From contig JADJLN010000009.1 in assembly GCA_016710115.1 (NCBI GenBank), positions 169,121 through 233,120 on the forward strand: a DNA stretch of 64,000 bases. The letters are read 5' to 3'. The notes under the pieces were generated by a model, which was not told the DNA's origin, did no database searches, and saw only the letters and a list, made by a program, of their open reading frames with translations. This document shows, in pieces, positions 36,836 to 45,754 of the stretch. The position numbers and the translations under genes are program-made. The DNA is from Saprospiraceae bacterium. Its GTDB lineage: Bacteria; Bacteroidota; Bacteroidia; Chitinophagales; Saprospiraceae. The number at the start of each line of letters is the position of its first letter. The first letter of the stretch is position 1.

Positions 36836-37070
36836 TGGCACCAACAATAGGGGCAACCGAGCGTGATCCCGGATATAATATATTGATTTTCTTTAGTTTT
36901 TAGGACCGAAGATAGTCTTGCTTCGGATGTTAACAAACAATAGTGGGAGAGAACAAACATCGTTTTGTTAAACCCGAACGAAGATCATAGTTGACACCAA
37001 CCTCTTTTTCAGTGCCATTTTATCCCCATAGGGCAAAAACTATCTGTAGGGAAGTTATCCGTAAAAATCC

Positions 37071-38190
37071 TCAGGAAAAAGTAATATCAAAAAACACCGG
37101 CTTTTCTGCAAAAAATTTGACTTTTTCCGCAAACTCAGGTTTATAGCCCGCGTACAGAATGGAGACATATTGGTACACCACGACATTGGCGGGTTTTGGT
37201 GCGTCCCGTTCGTCCACCAACATAGAAACGGAATGGAGTTTTTTCCTGTAGGCGATGTTGTTAGCAATGCGAAGCAAAGCGCTTTGAAACTCTTTATTGC
37301 CTGCTAAATACCTGATTTGCAATGTCTTGATGTACTCATCTTCCAAAGGTGGATAAAAAAGCAGCCCAGTTAAACGGTGGATGAGCCGGATGACCTTGAA
37401 TAAAATCTTTGTTTTGCTATCCATTTTTACCACAATTAGCGACCCGATCGCGGTAGGATCATAACAGATCATAGCCCCCTTCAAAACAGAGCCTTCAAAA
37501 ACCATCCAAACATTTTCAGTACTGAAGCCCGGCAATTCGTGACACATTTTTTTCAAAATAGGGCAGATCAAGGGGGAGGTAAAGAAGATGGTTTTTGTAA
37601 TGTGTATTGATAAAATCAAAGGATTCCATAAGATCTTCCTGGCTTTTTGCTGACCGCAACACATACTGTTTGGGCACTCGCTGAATGGCCAATGGCACCA
37701 TTTCGAGATAACGAAAAGTTGCAATGGGTTTGCCCCGATAATGCAGGATGTCCGCCACGGAAAACATCCTCGCCCGCTTGTTTTGAGCATTGATTAGACC
37801 AAAAATTAAATCGGTATCAAAATGCTGCTCAAAGGTGTAGTTGAGTAGCTTTTTCATCAGCAGGGGGGGCGGATTCCTCAGAAGACCTTACCAAATCCGT
37901 TATGTATTGAAAGATGATTTCCTCTCCGAGCAAATTGCCCGGGAGCTTCAACAATGACAAGCAACCAGCCAGCTCCTGAGTGGAAGTGTTGCGGGCCATC
38001 ATCACCATTGAACCCGGCAAAAATGATGGACCATGAAAAAATCGTCACGTTTATCCATGACATAGTCCATTTCCATTCGAATCGGGTTTTTTCGGAGTAG
38101 ACCAATAAGTTTGAAGTTGTCGGCAGGACCTGCAACCGAAAATTGATATTTTTCAAATCTTGCGCTAGGTATTTGTGCGGATATTGCCAT
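37071..38190 (-). CDS. GNAT-like N-acyltransferase, last gene of the lipid operon, frameshifted
   Basis: Joining three frames gives a ~370-residue protein from MAISAQIPSARFEKYQFSV to the C-terminus EKPVFFDITFS. Breaks occur near 38030, 37865 (a run of G/C) and 37545 (an A/T run). The N-terminal half has a GNAT-type strand-turn pattern (PGSMVMMARNTSTQELAGCLSLL). The second half contains a similar fold (NVWMVFEGSVLKGAMICYDP, later VSMLVDERDAPKPANVVVYQYV). No canonical RxxGxG/A loop is seen, so the assignment is tentative. It follows the PSD-like gene after 35 bp on the same strand, with the same lower GC, so it probably belongs to the operon and may N-acylate an amine head group. Confidence 0.5.
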
Positions 38191-38225
38191 ACGTTTTGAT
38201 TATTCCTTTGTAAAATGACCAGTTT

Positions 38226-38909
38226 CTATGCCGAATTCGCGGCGAGGATGGTTTCGCCGGCATACACATAATCGCCAGGGCTTACGGTTGGTGTGAAGCC
38301 GAATGCGTCAGGTATAAAAACATCTACTTGCGAACCAAATCGAATCATACCAAATAATTCGCCTCTGCTCAATTGATCTCCGATTGATACCCGATTGATA
38401 ATATGGCTGATCCATTTGTCCGCAATTTGTGTGAGAGAATAAACGCCTTTTGTAGTTCGTATACTGAAGGTAACTCGTTCGTTTTCAAGGATATGAGAAC
38501 ATTTTTGCTCTAATGGCTTTCTATTCAACAAAATATTGGTCAACAAACGTGCTGTAGTTTGGTTGGTGCGAGGTCGCGTCGCCTGTTTAAATACCACTTC
38601 CCCTGACAGTGGAACCCGATTGTGGTGAACCGAAAAAGCAGTCATAAAAGTGCCAATTAAATAGCCCGAGACCTTGTCCAGCGGTGAAAAAGACGATATT
38701 TCTGACAGTTCTATATGCGTACGTTTTTTTATGGCAATAGGAATTGTGCCCGCTTCTACTCGTTTCACATACACCACGTAGCCATCAGCTGGGGCGAGAA
38801 ATCCTTCCCCCGCTGGGGTTTGGCGTTTGGGGTTTCGCATAAAAAACCAAAACCGCCACCAGATAAACAAGGCGGTTAAAAGTCCGAAAAGAGTCAAAAA
38901 TATCTTCAT
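38226..38909 (-). CDS. psd: Phosphatidylserine decarboxylase-like protein (short form)
   Basis: 227 residues. Motifs of the short-form/archaetidylserine-type family are present: an N-terminal membrane segment and RNPKRQTP, APADGYV (39-45), IGTFMTAFSVHHNRVP (H95/H96, N97, R98) and the self-cleavage site FGSQVDVFIP, with S193 as the pyruvoyl-forming serine. The expected product is a heterodimer with a pyruvoyl cofactor that removes CO2 from a serine-type head group. Its place in the operon beside a BtaA-like gene suggests the substrate may not be ordinary phosphatidylserine; that is inference. It is preceded at 9 bp by a small one-helix protein gene. Confidence 0.85.
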   Translation of the reverse strand: MKIFLTLFGLLTALFIWWRFWFFMRNPKRQTPAGEGFLAPADGYVVYVKRVEAGTIPIAIKKRTHIELSEISSFSPLDKVSGYLIGTFMTAFSVHHNRVPLSGEVVFKQATRPRTNQTTARLLTNILLNRKPLEQKCSHILENERVTFSIRTTKGVYSLTQIADKWISHIINRVSIGDQLSRGELFGMIRFGSQVDVFIPDAFGFTPTVSPGDYVYAGETILAANSA

Positions 38910-38918
38910 GTTTGTGTT

Positions 38919-39125
38919 TTATCGGGCAAAAAATTCAAAAAAACGGATCAATCGCTCCACCAAATGGGTGCGCAACTTTTTATCAACATAATACAAAGGC
39001 TTACCGACAACGACACAGATGACAACAAACACCAAAAACAACACGAATGAGAGGTAATCATACAAAAGTGTTGTCACTTTTTGATAAAACCTATTGCTCA
39101 GAAAAGCAGGGCAATCATTATTCAT
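38919..39125 (-). CDS. Small single-helix membrane protein in the lipid operon
   Basis: 68 residues with one strong membrane helix (YLSFVLFLVFVVICVVV) and a basic amphipathic tail (RTHLVERLIRFFEFFAR). It lies 3 bp after the BtaA-like gene and 9 bp before the PSD-like gene, which is tight operon spacing. No family is recognised. A role as a membrane partner of a neighbouring lipid enzyme is possible. Confidence 0.6.
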   Translation of the reverse strand: MNNDCPAFLSNRFYQKVTTLLYDYLSFVLFLVFVVICVVVGKPLYYVDKKLRTHLVERLIRFFEFFAR

Positions 39126-39128
39126 GCT

Positions 39129-40190
39129 TTAAAAATCAATTTGAAAAACCTGGTAAAAATGGCTGCGTTCTTCTTTGCTCAAATCTTTTAAAGTGCTGTA
39201 TTGCTTTTTCAAATCAGCAAACTGCTCCTGTGTCAAGCGGTTGCGTATAAAGGCCCTGAAAATGAGTCTACCAGTCCCTGTTTTTGCGGCTGTGATAAGA
39301 TCAACCAATTTTTGCTGATAGTCCAGGTTAAAAAAACTCAATATATCCGACAACGAGAAAAAACGACTTTCTCCCTGTTCTACATTTATCCTCGTTAAAA
39401 CATCCAACACATCGCCGTTGTGATAATTAACCTTCAGATGGTCATCCTTGAGCGCGGCTTTGATGCGCAGCAACACAGATTTTTGAAAAGATGTCGGTAA
39501 ATTTTCCTCCGACATTTGGTGCAGGTTGCCATTAAAAACCAAGTGAAAAAGGCTGGATTTAGACACCTCGTCCTCATCGAGTGATTTCTGCAAAGCGGCA
39601 GGGATGACTTGCAATGCAGAATCCCTGGAGACAAAGGCCGAGTCTTTCATCCCGAAAAGCCAATAAGTCCATCGGTACGAAAACATGGCTTTGACAATAC
39701 GCCACCGCAATGTCGGAAAGCCTTTCCAGTCGGCTTTGGGCACCGAAAAGCACTGATAAAAACCTTTTCCCAGGAAAAATCGGAGGGTCGGATTCGCTCT
39801 TTGCAGGAATTGTTCAAAATGCCCACAATTGCAAATACCTATTTCAATATCATTTTTGCGAAGTGCCCAAAAATGCTGACAACCCTCTGAAAGCCTTGGC
39901 TTCAAAGCCTCAAATTGTGTCCACCGTTGCTCTGAAGGCGGCTCAAAACCAACAAATGAACGGTAGTCTTCGATATTCAAATGAGCGAGCGCAGTGATTT
40001 TGAGTTCGCACAAATAAAGCGCGTCCCAATTGTTGTCAATGAGGTGCACCATGCCAAGCGCTGGGCAGTCCATCAGTGCAATCACGCGTTCCCCACTTCC
40101 AGCAATTGCATACAGGCTTTTTGCATGTCGGGCAAACAGTGCGTTTCGCTCGACGTGGTTATCTTCATTGACGTGCGAGTAATAGATCAT
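39129..40190 (-). CDS. BtaA-like (DUF3419) SAM-dependent aminocarboxypropyl transferase
   Basis: 353 residues. The DUF3419 pattern is clear: YSHVNEDNHVERNAL at the start, the SAM-binding G31-S-G-E-R35 with following IALMDCP, HLIDNNWDALYLCELK, then LNIEDYRSFVGF. The C-terminal half has LFHLVFNGNLHQM and DVLDVL...FFSLSDILSFF. BtaA transfers the 3-amino-3-carboxypropyl group of S-adenosylmethionine to diacylglycerol, the first step of betaine-lipid (DGTS) synthesis. No BtaB-like N-methyltransferase is present nearby, so a full betaine lipid is not expected from this operon alone. The acceptor is unknown. Confidence 0.78.
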   Translation of the reverse strand: MIYYSHVNEDNHVERNALFARHAKSLYAIAGSGERVIALMDCPALGMVHLIDNNWDALYLCELKITALAHLNIEDYRSFVGFEPPSEQRWTQFEALKPRLSEGCQHFWALRKNDIEIGICNCGHFEQFLQRANPTLRFFLGKGFYQCFSVPKADWKGFPTLRWRIVKAMFSYRWTYWLFGMKDSAFVSRDSALQVIPAALQKSLDEDEVSKSSLFHLVFNGNLHQMSEENLPTSFQKSVLLRIKAALKDDHLKVNYHNGDVLDVLTRINVEQGESRFFSLSDILSFFNLDYQQKLVDLITAAKTGTGRLIFRAFIRNRLTQEQFADLKKQYSTLKDLSKEERSHFYQVFQIDF

Positions 40191-40235
40191 CGTATTATTG
40201 CAATTAGTGGCAATAAGAAATATGCCTATCTAGGA

Positions 40236-41198
40236 TTATATCTGCCCACGTTCCGGCCTCCGCCACAAAGCCAGTTCAAATAACAGGTAGTAAATCAGTA
40301 GCCCCAGCCACCATCCCTCGTGATAATTCAGTACAACGGCCAGATGCCATAAAATGAAAGCCCGCACCGTGGCGACAATCGGGCGCGCTGCATTGGCCTC
40401 GGTTTTATCCCTGGTGATGTGCGCATATAGTTGTCCTGCAACAGCGATGACCGTAGCTACGCCCCACAACACTGTGGACCAAGCACTCGAAAATGCCAGT
40501 ACAGCCGCCAAACCAGCACTTAAAATCACCAAAATATCGCCAACCCATACCGTCGCATTCCAGCCAAAAACCACTGGGAAAGTGCGGTAACCCGTTTCGC
40601 GGTCGGCACTGATATCCTTTAAGTAGCCCATCAGCACGAAGTTGGTATAGGCAAAAAAACTCAAGGCCACGACTGGCAAGGCGCCCTCAAAATGCGCCGA
40701 CAAACCTACGCGGAGCATAGAAATGTATCCCATGAGCGGCAGAAGTGCCACGATCCAACCGTTCCATAAAGGCCCTGCAAACCAGAAACGCCGTTTAAAA
40801 AATGTATACGTGGCTAGCCCCAAAATGGATAGCGCTCCGGGCAACAAATTCAAGGGATTCAGAAAAACGAGTATGCCTACGCCTGTCACCAGACCGAATA
40901 GGCTCACCGCGCCTACGGATTGTGCTGAAACAATGCCCTGCGACAAAGGCCGATAAGGCGCTGAAATCTGGTCAGTGTCCACCTGAAAGCAATCGGTCAG
41001 CACCTGCCCAAAGCCGTAGCCCAAAAACAGCGGTAAAAAACAGATCCAAACCAAAGAATCTGACAATGATTCGACTGGTGCGGCAGCGATGCCCACTAAA
41101 CCTGCAGCACCCGATACGAAAAGCAAATAAGGGCGCATTTGGATGAGATATGCCCGCCAAAAACTCCCTGAATAAATTGGATAAATTACCTCTGCCAT
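40236..41198 (-). CDS. UbiA-family prenyltransferase
   Basis: 320 residues with about eight membrane helices. The first Asp-rich motif is D69-CFQV-D-T-D76 followed by PYRPLSQG, a variant of NDxxDxxxD in which the first Asn is Thr and the middle Asp is Gln72. The second motif is KDISADRETGYRTFP (DxxxDxxxG), intact. UbiA enzymes transfer prenyl chains to aromatic acceptors or, in the DGGGP-synthase branch, to glycerol phosphates. The start ATG lies 18 bp after the lipid-kinase stop. The lipid-enzyme neighbourhood makes a lipid acceptor worth testing; the family alone does not prove it. Confidence 0.85.
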   Translation of the reverse strand: MAEVIYPIYSGSFWRAYLIQMRPYLLFVSGAAGLVGIAAAPVESLSDSLVWICFLPLFLGYGFGQVLTDCFQVDTDQISAPYRPLSQGIVSAQSVGAVSLFGLVTGVGILVFLNPLNLLPGALSILGLATYTFFKRRFWFAGPLWNGWIVALLPLMGYISMLRVGLSAHFEGALPVVALSFFAYTNFVLMGYLKDISADRETGYRTFPVVFGWNATVWVGDILVILSAGLAAVLAFSSAWSTVLWGVATVIAVAGQLYAHITRDKTEANAARPIVATVRAFILWHLAVVLNYHEGWWLGLLIYYLLFELALWRRPERGQI

Positions 41199-41216
41199 TT
41201 CAAAGTGTTTTAAAGG

Positions 41217-42154
41217 CTACAAACCCAATAAGTTCAGCGCCCTTGGAATGACCGAAAAACGGACCCCAAGAGCCTGGAAAACTTCGCCATCCATTTCCAA
41301 AGCCACCGGCGTATCCGTGAGAATTGTCAAGTGTTTTGCGGGGAAACTCATTGTTTTGGACCTCCCCGAAATTGGCCTCTGGCCAATCCAATCAGGGTAC
41401 TGAGCAGTTCCATTTTAGTCATGTCAAGGCAAATATTTATACCCAAAAAACCGTCGTCACGCTGCACCGGGTCGTCAAAACAAAAACTACCGGAAACAAA
41501 AGGGCTTTTCAAAATTGCCAAATTAGAAATTCGTTCGTGGAGCTTTTTTTCTTCAAGAATCAGCTGTGACTGAAAATTTTGAAAGGTCAAAATGTTCCGC
41601 ACTGCCGTATACAAAATGGCCAGATCCGTCCACCGGTATTTAAAAAAGCGGATAAACCAATCGCCGTGGTTAAAGAACCAATTTGCCTGTGCCGTCACAC
41701 CAAGGCTGGCGTTGACGATAAAATATCGCGTTTGCCAAGCCCCATTTGTGTCAAGCCATTCGGTTTTCCCGATATCCGCTGCCATTGCGTTTTTCCAGTT
41801 CAGCCGGGTTGGCTGGCCGTTGATGAAATGAGTTTTAGGTTTGATAAAATCATTGCTTGATCCTAATCCGATGCCGCCGAGCCATAAATGCTGTGTGTTT
41901 TCGACCATTTCTCGCATCAGCAAGTTGAGTAAAAAATTTGCGCTGCCGTCGCCCCCAGCAGAGATGAAACTGCGAAAGCCCTCGTTAAGTGCTGTTTTTA
42001 CGAAAGATTCAATGTTTGTTGGCGGGCGAAAAGGGACGATGCGCGAACCCTGGGGCAGCATGTTTTCAACTTCGGCGGCAATGCTTTCCCAACGTTTAGC
42101 CGCACGGCCAGCATTGGCGTCGAGGTTAACAAAAAGAACGCATTTCGTAGACAT
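41217..42154 (-). CDS. Diacylglycerol/sphingosine-kinase-like lipid kinase, one frameshift
   Basis: About 312 residues when a break in a GGGG run near 41370 is repaired. The catalytic-domain signature is ISAGGDGSANFLLN (G67-S71), and the start LFVNLDANAGRAAKRW corresponds to the NPxxG...A nucleotide loop. Later segments (LGGIGLGSSNDFIKP, FIVNASLGVTAQANWFF) are also typical. The corrected C-terminus continues KHLTILTDTPVALEMDGEVFQ, the normal DAGK ending with the DGE motif. The family phosphorylates diacylglycerol, sphingosine or similar lipid alcohols using ATP. The start lies 3 bp after the oxoamine-synthase stop. Confidence 0.82.
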
Positions 42155-42157
42155 GGA

Positions 42158-43444
42158 TCAAGCGATTTTTACATCTTGCGATTGCCAGCATTGTTCCATA
42201 ACCTCTGCCAATCGGTCAATATCCTGTCTGGAATGCTCTGTCGTTACACTGATCCTGAACCTCTCCTGTCCTTCAGGGACAGCTGGGTATTCAATGACAT
42301 TGAGGAAGATTCCTTGTTCGTGAATGAAGTGGTTGGCTTTGCGGGCATCTATCCAATCGGGAACTTTAAGAGCAATAATAGCGGCTTCAGGGTTTGAAAT
42401 GACACCAAAAGGCTGTAGTTTTTGAATGGCATACCGGGCATTATCAAGCAGGTGTTCGCGCAGTTCGGGTTGGTTTTCTACGATATCAATTCCTGCCAGT
42501 ACTGCGGCCAAGGTTGCCGGAGTGAGCGCAGCCGAAAACATGTATGAACGGGCAAAAAAACGGAGGTAGTCAATCAGTTCCTTTGATCCGGCCAGAAAAC
42601 CTCCCGTCATCGCAAAAGATTTGCTGAATGTTCCCATAGAAAGGTCGATCTGGTGTTCCACACCAAAATGTTCCGCCGTTCCGCTACCTGTATTGCCCAA
42701 AACACCTGTGCCGTGTGCATCATCAAGCAGAGAAAAGGCATTGTATTTTTTTATAATTGGGATGATTTTATCCAATGGCGCAAGGTCGCCATCCATTGAA
42801 TACACGCCTTCTATACCGACAAAAAGGGTGTCATTCGTTGTTTTGGACAGTTGGGCAAGTTTATTTTCCAAATCAACCAAATCATTGTGTGCGAATTTGG
42901 TGGCGGGTACTTGCGTCATCCGCAGACCGTCGAAAAACGAGGCATGGCTCAATTCATCGCACAAAACATGGTCGTTGTCCTGAGTCAAAGCAACCATCAT
43001 TCCCACATTGGCGGCGTATCCACTGGAAAACACCATCGCCGATTCCTGGTGTTTAAGGTGAGCCAGACGTTCTTCCAACTCAACCATCAGTTTGGTGTAA
43101 CCGTTCAGCAGTGGCGGCCCACCGAGGCCGACTCCATATTGATCAATGGCCGCCTTTACTTTTTCTTTGACGTAAGGGCTATTGGCCAAACCCAAATAAT
43201 TGTTGGAGGCAAACATCAGCATTTTGCGTTCGCGCGCCATTTCCTCATCCCAAATCATCACTTCCCTGCTTTGGGGTGATATTACTTTTCGGCAATAACT
43301 GTATGCGTGATGGTCTTTTAATCCCCTTAGAAACTGCGAGAACATGGGCACAAATCCCTCATTTTTCATGCTTTTAGTGGCAAAAATGAAGCTGCGCAAG
43401 TTGGGCGGTTCGTGGGTCAACCATTCATTCTTTGAATTTGCCAT
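42158..43444 (-). CDS. Class II PLP-dependent alpha-oxoamine synthase (SPT/KBL/AONS family)
   Basis: 428 residues. PLP contacts are present: H167 (DELSHASFFDG), D241 and H244 (DDAHGTGVLG) and the Schiff-base Lys K275 (GTFSKSFAMTGG). The glycine-rich segment reads YGVGLGGPPLLNGYTK, with Pro where many relatives have Arg. The family condenses an amino acid with an acyl-CoA and releases CO2, giving 3-keto-sphingoid bases, amino-oxononanoate or aminoketobutyrate. Lipid-kinase and decarboxylase neighbours favour a long-chain base; a biotin role is less likely because no bio genes are near. Its start overlaps the AIR-synthase-like gene by 28 bp. Confidence 0.88.
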   Translation of the reverse strand: MANSKNEWLTHEPPNLRSFIFATKSMKNEGFVPMFSQFLRGLKDHHAYSYCRKVISPQSREVMIWDEEMARERKMLMFASNNYLGLANSPYVKEKVKAAIDQYGVGLGGPPLLNGYTKLMVELEERLAHLKHQESAMVFSSGYAANVGMMVALTQDNDHVLCDELSHASFFDGLRMTQVPATKFAHNDLVDLENKLAQLSKTTNDTLFVGIEGVYSMDGDLAPLDKIIPIIKKYNAFSLLDDAHGTGVLGNTGSGTAEHFGVEHQIDLSMGTFSKSFAMTGGFLAGSKELIDYLRFFARSYMFSAALTPATLAAVLAGIDIVENQPELREHLLDNARYAIQKLQPFGVISNPEAAIIALKVPDWIDARKANHFIHEQGIFLNVIEYPAVPEGQERFRISVTTEHSRQDIDRLAEVMEQCWQSQDVKIA

Positions 43445-44471
43445 TGTGTTTCTAATTTTAATAGCTGTGAGAGAAATAGCTTCGGATCGCTGTTAGATTC
43501 AACATAAGCATTGGCAATTTGACAAGGGTAAAATGGCTGGTAGGTGCCATCGCTCAATCGAATGGAGCAGTTCTTCTCCTCGCTGCAAATGCCAATGCGG
43601 AGAGGGCTCCAAAGCATTTTCTGGGCTTCCGCAAGGAAGTTTTGTTCGTTTTTTGGGGAATGGTAAACACCAATTCAAATTCTCCATGCGGCCCGGCCAA
43701 AAAAATCCAAGCAGGCAATTGCTTGGCTTTGTGGAGCTTCATAACTTCCGGATGTGCCATTTGGGTCAAAGGGATTTCAATTTTAAAACTAATCTCATTG
43801 ACTTCCAACAAGTTACAAAGCGCATGCAAAAAACCGTCGCTGCTGTCAATACAGCTACTGCCAAATTGCCGTACCAGATTGCCCTCCACTAATCGAGGCA
43901 TCGGGCGGTATGATATAGCCGCCTGCCCTTGGGTAGCCAGCAACATTTCAAAAGCATATGCACTTCCCAGCCCCATCGAGCCGGAGCAGTACAGCACGTC
44001 TCCCACCTGTGCGCCTTTTCGGGAAATTATGGGCCCGGCGGCTGGGATCAGGCCCAACGCTGTACCGCCCATTTGCCATGATTTTGATTGGTTAGTGTCC
44101 CCACCGAGTACGAAGGTGCCAGTTGCGACACATGCATCTGCGATGCCGCTTTGTAGTGCCTGTAGTTTTTCATTTGGAAAATCTGCGGGCAGGCTTTCAG
44201 AAAGCAATAGCCCCAATGGGATAGCACCAACAGCCGCTAAATCCGAGAGATTGACCACAACCGTCATCCAACCAATATGCGCGGGATCGTGGTACAGCCC
44301 TGTGGCGATCTCTTCGGCGATGCAGTCGGTCGTAGCAGCCAAAACGCTCCCATCGGGCAAGCGTAGCAGTTCAGCATCGCTTTCTAAAAATTGGTTGATC
44401 TGAGTCGGGGAGTGGCGAAACTTTTCACTTATTTGTTGGAGTCCCCTGTTTTCTAGCAGTTGAAAACTCAT
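43417..44471 (-). CDS. AIR-synthase-like (ThiL/HypE fold) ATP-dependent enzyme, first gene of the operon, one frameshift
   Basis: About 351 residues after repairing a one-base loss in an A run near 43655. N-terminal motifs fit ThiL: DAELLRL, ATTDCIAEEI, GWMTVVVNLSDLAAVGAIPLG and FVLGGDTNQS; the C-terminal half has SCIDSSDGFLHALCNLLEV. The true C-terminus, in the other frame, ends FLSQLLKLETQWQIQRMNG at 43417, overlapping the next gene. ThiL makes thiamine diphosphate, but no other thiamine gene is here, so a recruited kinase-like role is possible. It opens an operon of eight genes with gaps of 45 bp or less. Confidence 0.75.
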
Positions 44472-45126
44472 ACAAATGGGTGTTAAAAGGTGCTTGAACT
44501 CAAATGAAGGTCGATTAAACGACCCTTATTTAACCTAATGGGCATCATTACCGACAATGATTCAGGTCAAATCACCAATACTGACCATGCTACTCCAACA
44601 CAGCACAGCACAGCCTGCTTTTGGGGTAGCAGCAGCAGCAATTCGTCCAATCTGTCGCCGATTTCCCATGTGAATCGTTCCACGTTCCAGGTTGATCTTC
44701 TTTCCTGATCCGTTGAACAGGTTGTCATGGCGGAAGGGGCTGTTCGAGGGTCAGGGGCCATACACCCAGTGCGGCCAGGAGCGTACAACAGCTTGTCAAA
44801 CGGAATAGTATCAAGACAATGATCCAATAACTGGCCACCCCTCATGTGCTGCTCCATTGGTTCGCAACCCACCTGCTGGAATCAGGAGCCGACATACAGT
44901 AACTCCAGGGATCTACTTGGCCAAAAGACTATCACAACCAAAAAAATTATTCGCATATTGCATGTAAAAAGAAACCGCTATCACCAATGGATAGTCTCAA
45001 CCTGGAGTGGCGGATACACTCAACATACACAGTGTATCCAAACTTTTTGTTCCGATGTAATAGATATATCTGATATTGGAGGAGTGGATGCAAAATGTTG
45101 GCAGCAATATAAACAAAAGAGTATTT
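44472..45126. other. Gene-free stretch with an inverted repeat
   Basis: A perfect 9-bp inverted repeat GGATACACT (45012-45020) / AGTGTATCC (45031-45039) has a 10-nt loop and an A/T run after it; it could be a terminator or an element end. A 101-codon minus-strand ORF at 44567-44872 has no recognisable domain. The promoter of the lipid operon should lie near 44472-44560. Confidence 0.45.
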
Positions 45127-45582
45127 ATGAATTTCAAGACTTTTTTTCACTACATAAGTTACTTGCAATATCCATTAATCTTGGTCGGACTATATTTCGC
45201 TCTGAAACCATACTTGCAAGGAATGGAACACTTAAAACAAAATCCGGATTTGATTTTCCAAAGCCTAAATACTGTTTTGATTTTTATGGGGCTAAGCGTG
45301 AGTTTTTCTTCGTTACAAGACACTTCCAAAACTCAAAATAAGGTTTCTAAAAAGATTTGGCAAGACCCTGTAAAAGGTAAAATTATGATTGTTCTAATGT
45401 CTTTGATGATTCTATTTTTTCTGATATTTGGATTAATTGGATACTATATTATGGAAATTGGAATATTAAAAGATTTATCAATTGGTATTATAATTTTAGG
45501 TCTAGGAATGTTTGGTCTTTTAAAGGCAGCAATTGAAATGTTTGAAAATCATAGAATAGATAAAAACAAAGCAGCCAATTGA
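45127..45582 (+). CDS. AT-rich three-helix membrane protein, unknown function
   Basis: About 151 residues from the ATG at 45127 (MNFKTFFHYISYLQYPLILVGLYFALKPYL). Three hydrophobic segments lie at about 10-28, 98-118 and 124-143. Codon use is strongly AT-rich compared with flanking core genes. Similar small membrane proteins appear in accessory regions of many Bacteroidota, but no function is known. It lies directly upstream of palindromic and IS-like remnants, which suggests a cargo gene of a decayed mobile region. Confidence 0.6.
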   Translation: MNFKTFFHYISYLQYPLILVGLYFALKPYLQGMEHLKQNPDLIFQSLNTVLIFMGLSVSFSSLQDTSKTQNKVSKKIWQDPVKGKIMIVLMSLMILFFLIFGLIGYYIMEIGILKDLSIGIIILGLGMFGLLKAAIEMFENHRIDKNKAAN

Positions 45583-45682
45583 GTAGGCGGCTCCGCCGCT
45601 AAATAGCGACGGAGTGCGCCTCCAGACGCTTCGGTCTGGACAGGTCTCACATTTATCCCGTAAAGGGGGACCACCGTACCCC

Positions 45683-45700
45683 GCCCCGAGCACTCGGGGC
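45683..45700. repeat. Palindrome GCCCCGAG-NN-CTCGGGGC
   Basis: The 8-bp stem, extendable to 10 bp with flanking CC/GG, recurs at 54695-54712 beside the sdhA/sdhB junction. The surrounding 45583-45755 also carries GGCGGCTCCGCCGC and CTGCTGGCAGGC dyads. Confidence 0.6.
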
Positions 45701-45754
45701 GGGGGGTCTCGCAAGCCTGCTGGCAGGCAAGTATTCGGCGGTTCGTTAACTTGC

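Noticed and set aside
36557..36856. N-terminal extension of the glycosylase gene
   Set aside because: The extension crosses a 25-bp repeat pair and dyads and has no coding character; the conserved domain starts at 36556.
42158..43444. Biotin biosynthesis gene bioF
   Set aside because: Same enzyme family, but no other bio genes are near, the neighbours are lipid enzymes and the glycine-rich loop differs.
43417..44471. Plain thiamine-monophosphate kinase thiL
   Set aside because: The fold and motifs fit, but it heads a lipid operon with no thiamine genes, so the specific function was not assigned.
44567..44872. 101-codon minus-strand ORF upstream of the lipid operon
   Set aside because: Considered as a transposase fragment, but no transposase motif can be seen.
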